Counted from the stretch's first letter, positions 9,901 through 16,235 are shown. The stretch: DNA of 16,263 nt from Bacteroidota bacterium (GCA_023416995.1 JAEZGI010000064.1:1-16263); one strand, 5' to 3'. The notes: generated from the sequence alone by a model not told the origin. Numbers and translations are program-made.

Positions 9901-11133
9901 CGCATTCGACGCTGTTGAAACAATATCAATGATGCTCACATGCCCACCAACACTTCCCGACTTCACCCTAAAATCAAATGAAACCGCCGTTTTCCCTGTT
10001 ACAGCAAAAGTTACCGCATTAATGTAGTTTTTGTTCATACCGGCGTTAAACTCCTGCCAAACCGATTCATCTGATCGCTTTACCTGTAGTATTCTGTATC
10101 CTGAGAGTAACTGGCTGCCCCAGAAACGAATATGATAAGTTTTAGCTGACTCAAGACCATACACCCGCCATTGCCCATTTGTAACGGAGGAAGTAGCAAT
10201 CGCATGATCACTTGTAGCGAATGAAGGATACTCACTTACATTACCGACATCAGAACTGGTTCCAAGCCCTTTATCGGTTACGGTAGCATTGGATAACGGA
10301 TTCACCACTTCAATACCAATACCTGTAAGTTGATTGTTTGTGGTGACTGCATTATTTACCTGTACGCCACGACGTGCATCAGCCATAGCGTTCCAGCGCT
10401 TACCCCATTGGTCAGTTCCAGATGTTGTTGCACCTATGTCGATCAGCACCCGTCGCACCGATGTTGTATCGATGTTGAAAATATTCTTTTGCAACACCTG
10501 TCTGAATAAAACTTCGTGGCCGCGGCTGTTTACATGAATGCCATCGCCCAGCGCATATTCAGGTTTAATTTTATTGTTGGTGGCATTATTAAGGACGTTG
10601 AAAAAGTCGATCGCATAATGGCCGAAGTAGTTTTTGATAAGATCGTTCAGGTATTTTAGTCTTGCCCGCCCGGCATCACTGAAATTATCACGTGGCTGTG
10701 TTGTTGCGATATAACATACCGCGCCAAATGACATAGCATATTTTCTTATCGAATCGAGGCAGAATAAAATCTCCTGGTCGCTGAAAGTATCAAAATTTGT
10801 TGTGGGATAATTTATAATTACTGTTGTAGGTATCGGTGTGCGCGACATCAACCGGGTGATGTTATACGAAGTATTTGGAGTGTTGCGGCCAGGAGGTGGT
10901 ACATATCCCGTAGGCATGCCACTATAACAATCAAAGGTTGAGGCTGCAATCTTATGTACCGTATCTATCAGGGCGCGTTCACGATAGTAAAAACGCATCT
11001 TCTGTACCCAACTGCTGTCGAATGGAACGCCCTGGCCGTTGGCAGTGGAACTTCCCAGCACGCCAATTCTTCGCACCTGTGCATCGGCAACAAAACCGGC
11101 GCAGAGAAATAGAAAACTTAATAGCAGTTTCAC
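6973..11133 (-). CDS. secreted SGNH hydrolase with five PKD domains, three unassigned modules and a T9SS sorting domain
   Basis: A 1386-aa secreted or cell-surface protein. In order: signal peptide (1-19); SGNH/GDSL hydrolase domain (about 20-222) with GSST nucleophile region (S29; Ser where GDS has Asp) and DGIH (D197, H200); unassigned module 1 (228-405); PKD1 (414-506); module 2 (515-697); PKD2-PKD5 (about 702-792, 797-889, 891-983, 986-1076); module 3 (1083-1266); a Ser/Thr-rich linker; and a T9SS type A sorting domain (about 1307-1386) ending in IRIVKR. The three modules share a start like RVLIDxG, then QWGKYWNNVTDAR, FWGS, VWQEF and RVKSGS, and are predicted beta-sandwiches, possibly carbohydrate-binding. 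The hydrolase probably deacylates or cleaves ester groups on a polysaccharide. The start is a GTG at 11133, chosen for the clean signal peptide. Substrate unknown. Confidence 0.9.
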   Translation of the reverse strand: MKLLLSFLFLCAGFVADAQVRRIGVLGSSTANGQGVPFDSSWVQKMRFYYRERALIDTVHKIAASTFDCYSGMPTGYVPPPGRNTPNTSYNITRLMSRTPIPTTVIINYPTTNFDTFSDQEILFCLDSIRKYAMSFGAVCYIATTQPRDNFSDAGRARLKYLNDLIKNYFGHYAIDFFNVLNNATNNKIKPEYALGDGIHVNSRGHEVLFRQVLQKNIFNIDTTSVRRVLIDIGATTSGTDQWGKRWNAMADARRGVQVNNAVTTNNQLTGIGIEVVNPLSNATVTDKGLGTSSDVGNVSEYPSFATSDHAIATSSVTNGQWRVYGLESAKTYHIRFWGSQLLSGYRILQVKRSDESVWQEFNAGMNKNYINAVTFAVTGKTAVSFDFRVKSGSVGGHVSIIDIVSTASNAVPPVNQPPLVFAGADTSITLPAGIQLRGSGSDPDGTITSYTWRKIAGPTAFQISDPSVAQPLLSGLAAGTYQLELRVTDDDGSSSADTVHVTVKPAVTTVTQQRILIDLGLANATSNGADQWGKYWNNVTDARPGIRLTNAINTANQPTNIQFEVVRQTGSTAGYDLNTRTSNTIGTIGDYPASATNDNAFAHTSITDGEWRFSGLDPAKTYTIKFWGSITGSGSRILQVKPSYETVWKEYNASANLNFDNAAIFTITGMTDVSFNIRVKSGSTFSYINVIDIKVDALLQSPPVADAGSEINVQLPLDSTRLNGSGSYHPGGSAISYRWRKISGPSNYTLTDSTSSRPLVRNLVAGMYKFELMVSDTDGLTAKDTVTVNVNSPSVNIAPVANAGSDKTIRLPVNSAILDGINSTDPDGGSLSYSWRQLSGPGSATIVGANNPSATVQGLISGNYVFELLVTDAQAATDRDTVGVLVQPAFIPPVAKAGPDIQITLPVNKAVLDGRSSVDQDGSIISYQWQKLNGPGGGTIVNPNINLTEANNLAQGVYAFLLTVTDNDGLTHRDTLVVTVNQAINRPPSANAGNDLSIVFPAGATLNGSASDPDGGTLVYTWSQVSGPSVATIAAPSVLNTTVSDLLQGVYYFSLSVTDNGGLSNSDTMKVTVNAPVPVPNQRVLIDAGLAASQTASPDASGKYWNNVTDARPGVRVANAISTSGQQTGIKFEVINPAGASAAYDLNTRTSNDVGPVGDYPATATNDNALVHSSVTNGMWKLSGLDPASTYTVKFWGSIAMTGTRVVQLKPAHETVWQEFNSSMNRNYTTAANFVITGRTEVSFDIRVKQGSSYGYINIIDINVQNSGATTSASAGRSIGSQSTVSVSPDVQTLDSLARLNPAIQTLVAPNPTPGNINIRMNNSYLGPLEMQLADVNGRQTKSWIDNKTNIIYHETLQLGDQPAGVYFLIIKMRGKTEVIRIVKR

Positions 11134-11368
11134 GATGACAAGGTTTAAATGTTTAGGTCAGGCTCTGTTAAGATCAGCCTGTTGGGTGTTCGCATGAGGG
11201 TGTATGCCAATGAAGGCCGACTTCACGGATTTGATAGATTTCTGGTAGGAAAGTTGGGTTTGAAGGGGGCAGCCGCCGGGATGCGGTGCTATTTTGCAGC
11301 CAAGTTATTACATTTCTATAGTGATATCCAAAAAAGATTTAATACTGATTTTAAGGGCACATTGAAAA

Positions 11369-12493
11369 TCACCTGCTGCGTACAAAGAAGATAAACTCTC
11401 GCCAGTCAACCGGACCTGGCTTCATTATACTTTCACTCGGGCGAAAAACGAGCGGACCGGCCATCAACGATTTTCCCGGCGCCGGCATGTCCCAAACGGG
11501 TTCAGCGATAGGCTTGAATAAAGTATATACCGGGGCAGCGTTTCTTATTGCAGCGAACGCGGCCCTGGGCGGAAAAGACAGATTCTCAGAAGCGGTTACA
11601 ATATAAACCGGCCGCGGGGCAATCGCCGCGATTAGCATGTGCTGATCAACAGGCAATGAGTCGGGCCTGCCGGCAAACCTGTGATAATTCCCGGCGTACA
11701 TATACTTTGAGGCCGGATCAGCCAGACTAACATCAACCGTCCGGATGGATCCTGCCATACTGCCACAGCTTGAGATCACCTTTGCAAAGCGAATATCGGT
11801 GGCTGCTGCCCATAGGGAAGTTTCGCCAACCCGGCCGTGTCCAACAAGTGTTATTGCCTTTACATCGACCGAATTCTCTGATTCCAGGTAGTCCACTACC
11901 CGGCTTGCACCCCAGGCCCATGCACTGATGGCTTTCATGCCATTGGGCCGGGTAAGCTGGTCAGGATATAAACGGAGAACACCGTCCATGTAATGAATCT
12001 CGTTGTCAGGAGCAAGATCCCGAACATTGAACACAGCAAAAGCATATCCGCTATCAACCAACATTTGTGCAGGCTGTAGCGCAGTTTGTTGCGAAACCCT
12101 GCCATCAGGGTTATCTGGTTTCAGATACATAAATAAAGGTGGGGGAACTTTTGCTGACAGCGGCAGATAAAGCACCAGCTGAACAGTAACAGGTGTTTGT
12201 TTTCGCCAAAGGGTGATATCTATCTCCTTCAACAGCGCTTTGCCCTGCAGCGCACTTCCATCCTGGTTTGTTATGCTGTAGGTTAAGCTATCATATGCTT
12301 TCGGCACCTGACCATACACGTTGTTCTCAAACAAGCGCACAATCTCCGGTCTTCGTATACTGAGCCAGTTTACAGGGGTTGTAATTTTCCCACTATCGAT
12401 ACTTTGAAAAACATCCGGAACTGCATGTGGTGTTTGCGTATAGCCAAATACGTTATACAGTACTAACAGGATAATCAGGAAGACGGTTTTCAT
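11369..12493 (-). CDS. exported CE15-fold (glucuronoyl esterase-like) protein, predicted catalytically dead
   Basis: A 374-aa alpha/beta-hydrolase-fold protein with a signal peptide (about 1-20) and the landmarks of carbohydrate esterase family 15: RPEIVRLFENNVYGQVP near the N-terminus, AWAWGASRVVDYLE (191-204), VGHGRVGETSLWAA (217-230), LPVDQH (280-285) and APRPVYI (292-298). CE15 enzymes cleave glucuronoyl esters between lignin and xylan. Here the nucleophile-elbow Ser (HSR in bacterial members) is Gly220 (codon 11834-11836), the segment that usually carries the acidic residue is shortened, and the position of the catalytic His before the final DW is Met357. The frame is intact with no stop or frameshift, so this looks like a retained pseudoenzyme and not a decaying gene. 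It may bind a polysaccharide or act as a structural partner. It lies 235 bp upstream of the SGNH/PKD gene. Confidence 0.82.
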   Translation of the reverse strand: MKTVFLIILLVLYNVFGYTQTPHAVPDVFQSIDSGKITTPVNWLSIRRPEIVRLFENNVYGQVPKAYDSLTYSITNQDGSALQGKALLKEIDITLWRKQTPVTVQLVLYLPLSAKVPPPLFMYLKPDNPDGRVSQQTALQPAQMLVDSGYAFAVFNVRDLAPDNEIHYMDGVLRLYPDQLTRPNGMKAISAWAWGASRVVDYLESENSVDVKAITLVGHGRVGETSLWAAATDIRFAKVISSCGSMAGSIRTVDVSLADPASKYMYAGNYHRFAGRPDSLPVDQHMLIAAIAPRPVYIVTASENLSFPPRAAFAAIRNAAPVYTLFKPIAEPVWDMPAPGKSLMAGPLVFRPSESIMKPGPVDWREFIFFVRSR

Positions 12494-12499
12494 AAGAGG

Positions 12500-12539
12500 A
12501 CATTACGTGCAAGACAATATACGCTTTTGCATGTAATGT
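12500..12539. promoter_or_regulatory. 13-bp near-perfect inverted repeat upstream of the CE15-like gene
   Basis: The arms ACATTACGTGCAA (12500-12512) and TTGCATGTAATGT (12527-12539) are complementary except for one position and enclose a 14-nt spacer. They occupy most of the 53-bp gap between the SPW-repeat gene stop and the ATG at 12493. On the minus strand there is no T-tract, so it is not a typical terminator; its inner arm ends 6 nt before the start codon. It could be an operator for a dimeric regulator or an RNA hairpin limiting translation. Confidence 0.6.
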
Positions 12540-12546
12540 TAAAAGC

Positions 12547-12942
12547 TTAGTGCACCGCCCGCAATCCTTCCCGGCCACGCTGCTTTGGCAACTCACTGCC
12601 CGACACCGAGGCTGATAAGGCAACTACTATCATTTCCATCACTCCAAATACAACATGCGGGGCCCACACAGTTTCGGAAAAGCCGAAGATCCAGGGCGAA
12701 AACGCAAGAAAAAAACCATTGGCAAGATCAAGTAACAAGTGCACCCGCATCGACAATACACGGAACAATCCGCGCTCATAGTCTGTACAAAGACTGTAAA
12801 CAATGGTCAATGCTCCCAGCACAACGGGAACCCAGGTTTCCGGTCCACCTGCATAAAAGCCAAATATCCAGGGCGCCGCAATAAGCAACAGGGCCACCAC
12901 ATAATCCAATACCCCGTGCGTTTTAGTATTTATGATTTTCAT
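12547..12942 (-). CDS. SPW-repeat integral membrane protein
   Basis: A 131-aa membrane protein with about four hydrophobic helices. It is an internal duplication: each half carries the SPW signature, APWIFGF at 23-29 and SPWIFGF at 82-88, the hallmark of the SPW repeat family. The C-terminal tail (about 113-131) is charged. Function of the family is unknown. The ATG at 12942 is used. It faces away from the NfeD gene across a 125-bp divergent intergenic region and lies 53 bp upstream of the CE15-like gene, so both may be read from one transcript, though the intervening inverted repeat may modulate this. Confidence 0.85.
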   Translation of the reverse strand: MKIINTKTHGVLDYVVALLLIAAPWIFGFYAGGPETWVPVVLGALTIVYSLCTDYERGLFRVLSMRVHLLLDLANGFFLAFSPWIFGFSETVWAPHVVFGVMEMIVVALSASVSGSELPKQRGREGLRAVH

Positions 12943-13067
12943 ACGATGAAGTTTGAATTTTCATCACCTATTTTATGCCAGCATGAAGCAAAGGCCACGA
13001 CCCGCCCTATTCGAAGAAATTGATTATCTTCCCCGGGTTACCGGAAACAAATCAAACACTAAACCAA

Positions 13068-13517
13068 ATGGAAGTCTTAGAAAATATTTCAGTTATCTGG
13101 TTCCTGATCGGGTTAATATTTTTCGTGCTGGAATTTGTACTTCCTGGTTTTATCCTGTTCTTTTTTGGAATCGGGGCCTGGATCGTAGGTGTGACCACCC
13201 TGTTCAGCGATATATCTCTTACTGCTCAACTGGCCATCTTCCTTGTCAGTTCGATTCTGACTGTAGTAATATTCCGCAACTGGGTGAAAAAGAAGTTTGG
13301 TATGAACCGCGCTACGGGACATCTGCTCGAAGACGAATTTGTGGGTAAAACCGCGTTGTGTCTCAGCGCGATTGCGCCTGGCTCGAACGGTAAAGTAGAA
13401 TTTAAAGGCACAAGCTGGGACGCTGCTTCCACAGATATTATAAATGCCGGTGAATCAGTAATTATCACCGGCAATCAAAGCATTTTATTAATTGTTCGTT
13501 CAACTAAGACCATATGA
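13068..13517 (+). CDS. NfeD-family membrane protein (short form)
   Basis: A 149-aa protein with two to three N-terminal membrane helices (about 8-30, 33-48, 52-70) and a C-terminal OB-fold domain (about 85-149) with the family pattern GKVEFKGTSWDA (108-119). It lacks the N-terminal ClpP-like protease of long NfeD forms. Short NfeD proteins pair with SPFH proteins in membrane microdomains. The frame extends to a TTG at 13020, but the ATG at 13068, preceded by an A-rich stretch, is the better start. Its stop overlaps the SPFH start as ATGA (13514-13517), indicating translational coupling. Confidence 0.9.
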   Translation: MEVLENISVIWFLIGLIFFVLEFVLPGFILFFFGIGAWIVGVTTLFSDISLTAQLAIFLVSSILTVVIFRNWVKKKFGMNRATGHLLEDEFVGKTALCLSAIAPGSNGKVEFKGTSWDAASTDIINAGESVIITGNQSILLIVRSTKTI

Positions 13518-14488
13518 GCTCTACTACTTTTATCCTGATTTTATTGATCCTGTTTGTACTATTTGCGTTTTTGTCAACCTTTAAAGTAGTACCGCAAAGA
13601 TCCGTGTACATCGTTGAACGACTCGGAAAATACAGCCGCACATTAGATGCAGGATTTCATATCCTGATCCCGTTTATTGATAAGATCGCATACAAACAAA
13701 ATTTAAAAGAACAGGCCATTGATGTTGCTTCACAGATTTGTATCACAAAAGATAACATCGCTGTTGAAGTTGATGGCATCCTGTATCTGCAGGTCATCGA
13801 TCCAACAAAGGCATCATATGGAATCGATAATTATCGTTTCGCAGTGATTCAAATCTCACAGACAACCATGCGTAGCGTCATCGGCCGCATGGAACTTGAC
13901 AAAACCTTCGAAGAACGTGAAACGGTTAATGCTACTATTGTGAGCGCTGTGGACAAGGCAAGCGAACCCTGGGGCATAAAGGTGTCGCGGTATGAAGTTA
14001 AAAATATCGCACCGCCGCAAAGCATCCGTGATGCCATGGAAAAACAAATGCGTGCAGAAAGAGAAAAACGTGCTTTGATTGCAGAATCAGAAGGTGATAA
14101 ACAAGCTAAGATCAACCGCGCAGAAGGCGATAAACAAGAGATGATCGCGCGTTCAGAAGGTGAAAAACAACGCAAGATCAACGAAGCCAGCGGAACGGCT
14201 TCAGAAATCGAAATGGTCGCGGTTGCTACAGCAAAAGGGATCAAGGAAATTGCGTTGGCTATCAACGAACAGGGCGGAATGAATGCGGTAAATCTCCGCA
14301 TCGCCGAACAATACCTTGAGCAGTTTGGAAAACTTGCAAAAACAAACAACTCTATGATTGTTCCGGCTGACCTTTCCGATATAGCCGGTGTACTATCAAG
14401 TGTAACTTCAGTGCTGAACAGGACCAGCAATGCGCAGAGCGAAACCGGGGTGGTGAAAACTGAACCGGCGACGTATCGCAGGTCGTGA
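13514..14488 (+). CDS. SPFH/stomatin-like (slipin) membrane scaffold protein
   Basis: A 324-aa band-7 protein with one N-terminal membrane helix (about 4-22), an SPFH domain (about 23-185; VPQRSVYIVERLGKYSRTL, then RSVIGRMELDKTFEERE), and a long charged coiled-coil containing three repeats of the EGDKQ/EGEKQ type (about residues 193-218), followed by an Ala/Gly/Ile-rich oligomerization region. It resembles the QmcA/YbbK group that pairs with short NfeD proteins and forms oligomeric cages or microdomains in the inner membrane, affecting protease function and envelope stress. It is coupled to the NfeD gene by a 4-bp overlap. Nothing is truncated. A long opposite-strand open frame over its C-terminal half is a shadow. 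Confidence 0.93.
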   Translation: MSSTTFILILLILFVLFAFLSTFKVVPQRSVYIVERLGKYSRTLDAGFHILIPFIDKIAYKQNLKEQAIDVASQICITKDNIAVEVDGILYLQVIDPTKASYGIDNYRFAVIQISQTTMRSVIGRMELDKTFEERETVNATIVSAVDKASEPWGIKVSRYEVKNIAPPQSIRDAMEKQMRAEREKRALIAESEGDKQAKINRAEGDKQEMIARSEGEKQRKINEASGTASEIEMVAVATAKGIKEIALAINEQGGMNAVNLRIAEQYLEQFGKLAKTNNSMIVPADLSDIAGVLSSVTSVLNRTSNAQSETGVVKTEPATYRRS

Positions 14489-14508
14489 TTCAGAGTCTTT
14501 GATGACGG

Positions 14509-14577
14509 CCGCCTGCCGGTGATGCCGCGGGCGGTCCGCAACGGCACTGAATTTTTCCGGGCTGCATACACTTGTGT
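14509..14577 (+). repeat. interspersed repeat, copy A (left end only)
   Basis: The first 61 bp (14509-14569) match copy B (14633-14693) at 60 of 61 positions, 124 bp apart. It begins with a GC-rich hairpin: CCGCCTGC (14509-14516), a 10-nt loop, and GCGGGCGG (14527-14534), complementary with one G-T pair, as in REP-type palindromes. The match stops near 14577, so the right part of the element is missing. The hairpin lies about 20 bp after the SPFH stop, and a short T-run follows at 14552-14556, so it might also limit read-through from that operon. Confidence 0.85.
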
Positions 14578-14632
14578 GGTGCGATCACCATTGGCACCAA
14601 CCTTCGAATGCTCGGCGGCTCGCTCTTATTAA

Positions 14633-14860
14633 CCGCCTGCCGGTGATGCCGCGGGCGGTCCGCGACGGCACTGAATTTTTCCGGGCTGCATACGCTTTTG
14701 TGTTTGGGTATTTTTGAGTTCGCGATCGGCTTTTCTTGCCCTGATCGGCAATTGAAAGATGTTTCCTTAGCCGGGCTTATGAGCGCCTTGATCTGCTTTG
14801 GTGCCCTGACCGGAAAAATAAGGTGCCTTACGCGGAACCGCCCTTGCATCGCAGGCTGTG
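14633..14860 (+). repeat. interspersed repeat, copy B (full length, 228 bp)
   Basis: A full copy matching copy C (16008-16235, inverted) over exactly 228 bp. The left 61 bp match C at 56 of 61, the right 57 bp (14804-14860) at 54 of 57, and the middle 110 bp is clearly more divergent with small compensating gaps. The left end carries the same REP-like hairpin as copy A (14633-14658). No transposase is present, so this is either a non-autonomous mobile element or a repeat spread by another route. A TTG-initiated frame (14698-14955) crosses it but is not supported as a gene. Confidence 0.88.
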
Positions 14861-14957
14861 AGTTATCACCTACGATACTTAGCCAGCAGCTCCGACAGAT
14901 GCTATGTCCAACATTGGCTCCGATTCATGTCATATCCTGGTACAAATCCTGCTAAGA

Positions 14958-15090
14958 CCTGTCTGGCGGGAGATGCTACTACCGGTCCGCTTTCGCCACT
15001 ATATCTTTTCGGGCTGCTTAGCACCTTGCCGGGCTTCAGTAGCTTGACCAAAAAAAATAAAGTACTTTAAGCGGAACCGCTCTTGCAGCC
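14958..15090 (+). repeat. interspersed repeat, copy D (degenerate, internally deleted)
   Basis: A decayed copy in the same orientation as A and B. The left part keeps CCGGTCCGC and a TTTTCGGGCTGC block; the right part keeps GCCGGGCTT, the A-rich tract before AATAA, and GCGGAACCGC followed by CTTGCA. It is about 95 bp shorter than B, with the interior missing. The 14861-14957 gap before it shows nothing recognizable. Confidence 0.65.
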
Positions 15091-15267
15091 CATTCTCATT
15101 CCTCGTTTGATGACCTGCTGATATTGTTAGAACATTCGTTGCGCGTCAACGATGAGAGGAAATTGTTCCAGCTTTTTCCGTTGATCGGAAACTTACTGCT
15201 CCAGGTTTCATTAATTCGAAATTGCGGTAACCGTGTTAAGTTTATTTCCGGGCTGTTGCACAAATGA
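15061..15267 (+). pseudogene. possible gene remnant in a gene-poor stretch
   Basis: After copy D one plus-strand frame stays open from 15061 to a TGA at 15265-15267 without any plausible start. From 15091 it reads as a leucine-rich, protein-like sequence (for example FDDLLILLEHSLRVNDERK), unlike the low-quality frames on the other strand. It could be the 3' end of a gene cut by the repeat, or chance. No family is recognized. The rest of 15268-15409 holds nothing I can identify. Confidence 0.2.
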
Positions 15268-15409
15268 TATCGCGATGTATGTCGCTTTTTATCTGGAGGG
15301 GAATTCGGGATAAACAATGCAGAAGACACTGTCGGGCTTTATTATTCGCTTCATTTATTAAGAAATCCAAGAGCTCTTTAAGGTTAGACGGTATTCGCTC
15401 TTGATCTTT

Positions 15410-15460
15410 CTTCAATCCTATTCTTTCTTCAATCCTATTCTTTCTTCAAGCTTAATCTTT
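15410..15460. repeat. 17-bp tandem repeat, three units
   Basis: Two identical units CTTCAATCCTATTCTTT (15410-15426 and 15427-15443) are followed by a diverged unit CTTCAAGCTTAATCTTT (15444-15460). The array crosses the stop codon (15435-15437) of the minus-strand TPR-like gene, so it encodes the last residues and the start of the 3' untranslated region. Confidence 0.9.
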
Positions 15461-15869
15461 CTATCGCTTTTGAGATCCCACCTTTGATCATCTTGCCATA
15501 ACCGTCTTCAGATAGTTGGTTGCAATATGAAAATGCCAATTGATAATTTTTGAGCGCGTTTTCTTCGTCGCCCAGTTCTTCATAACATCTGGCAACATTC
15601 AGATAAAGCGAAGGATAGGTGTCGCTAACACTTTTCTCTTTTATGTTTAACGCCAATCGAAGAGCCGTTTGATCCCAATGCAATTTGTCCGCAACACTTG
15701 TCTGGTGCCGGGCCACATAATGAGCAGCAGTAAATTTTTCTAAGTCGTTTGTAGCCTCATTCCATGCAGTTTCAAAAAGTCTCTTTGCCTCTTCCGGCCG
15801 GCCTTGTCCTTCCATATCCATACCCGCAGCACAGAGTTTAATTATATGGTTGTTTGAGTCGAATTGCAT
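15435..15869 (-). CDS. small TPR-like protein
   Basis: A 144-aa soluble, all-helical protein. Residues about 8-56 (IKLCAAGMDMEGQGRPEEA, then AAHYVARHQ) match a small widespread family often annotated only as tetratricopeptide repeat protein, and residues about 85-118 (PSLYLNVARCYEELGDEENA) form a recognisable TPR. No signal peptide or catalytic motif is seen. The frame extends to a GTG at 15917, but the ATG at 15869 is preferred because it gives MQFDSNNHIIKLC, like the normal N-terminus of the family. The gene stands alone in a repeat-rich stretch, bracketed by inverted copies B and C of the interspersed repeat, and its stop lies inside a 17-bp tandem array. Function unknown; protein-protein interaction is the only safe inference. 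Confidence 0.82.
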   Translation of the reverse strand: MQFDSNNHIIKLCAAGMDMEGQGRPEEAKRLFETAWNEATNDLEKFTAAHYVARHQTSVADKLHWDQTALRLALNIKEKSVSDTYPSLYLNVARCYEELGDEENALKNYQLAFSYCNQLSEDGYGKMIKGGISKAIERLSLKKE

Positions 15870-16007
15870 ACAGTGAAGATAGTGTTTTGGGTGTTTATCA
15901 ATTGGCGGCTTAAGCACCTCAAACTCCGAAGCCGAAGTCAGAAGTGAGAATATTCAAAAAACATAACGATTTAGATGCTTGGCCCAAACTTAAGGCCAGA
16001 GTGGTCA

Positions 16008-16235
16008 CACAGCCTGCGATGCAAGGGCGGTTCCGCATGAGGCACCTTATTTTTCTGGTCAGGGAACCGCAGCTGATCAAGGCGATCAATAGCCCGACCC
16101 TACCACAAACTTCAATATCGCCGATCAGCGCCCCAAAGCCGATAGCAGAAAATGCAACAAAGAACATCATACGCGTATGAAGCCCGGAAAAATTCAGTGC
16201 CGATGCGGACCGACCGCAGCATCACCGGCAGGCGG
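16008..16235 (-). repeat. interspersed repeat, copy C (full length, inverted)
   Basis: Inverted partner of copy B, same length (228 bp), with conserved ends and a diverged middle. The REP-like left-end hairpin is weakened here: the second arm reads GCGGTCGG instead of GCGGGCGG. It lies upstream of the TPR-like gene and reads in the same direction as that gene. An ATG-initiated minus-strand frame (15919-16170) crosses it and resembles the frame in copy B, but I do not call it a gene. Apart from this copy the 15870-16263 stretch holds nothing recognizable. Confidence 0.87.

Noticed and set aside
11335..11368. Possible terminator after the CE15-like gene (TGATTTT...AAAATCA stem, then a distant T-run)
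   Set aside because: The stem is AT-rich, only 7 bp, and the T-tract lies about 10 nt beyond it; too weak to call.
11149..11394. Plus-strand 81-codon frame between the CE15-like and SGNH/PKD genes
   Set aside because: It overlaps the end of the CE15-like gene on the opposite strand and shows no family features; the 235-bp gap more likely holds the promoter of the secreted hydrolase, though no clear box was found.
14088..14180. Short repeated DNA in the SPFH gene
   Set aside because: It simply encodes the EGDKQ/EGEKQ coiled-coil repeats common in SPFH proteins and is not a separate element.
13849..14571. 240-codon open frame on the minus strand opposite the SPFH gene
   Set aside because: It lies antisense to a clear SPFH coding sequence, its residues are low-complexity Ser/Ala/Arg-rich, and no family motif is visible; it is a shadow of the charged coiled-coil codons.
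14509..14703. CRISPR-like look of the 61-bp repeat occurring twice with a 124-bp period
   Set aside because: Unit and spacing are too long, only two regular copies exist, other copies are inverted or truncated, and no cas gene is present.
14490..14849. Minus-strand open frame of 119 codons across repeat copies A and B
   Set aside because: It contains the same repeat segment translated twice (Pro/Arg/His-rich), is antisense to the other candidate frame, and has no recognizable domain.
15096..15329. Minus-strand 77-codon open frame
   Set aside because: Composition is not protein-like, there is no motif, and it overlaps the more protein-like plus-strand frame.
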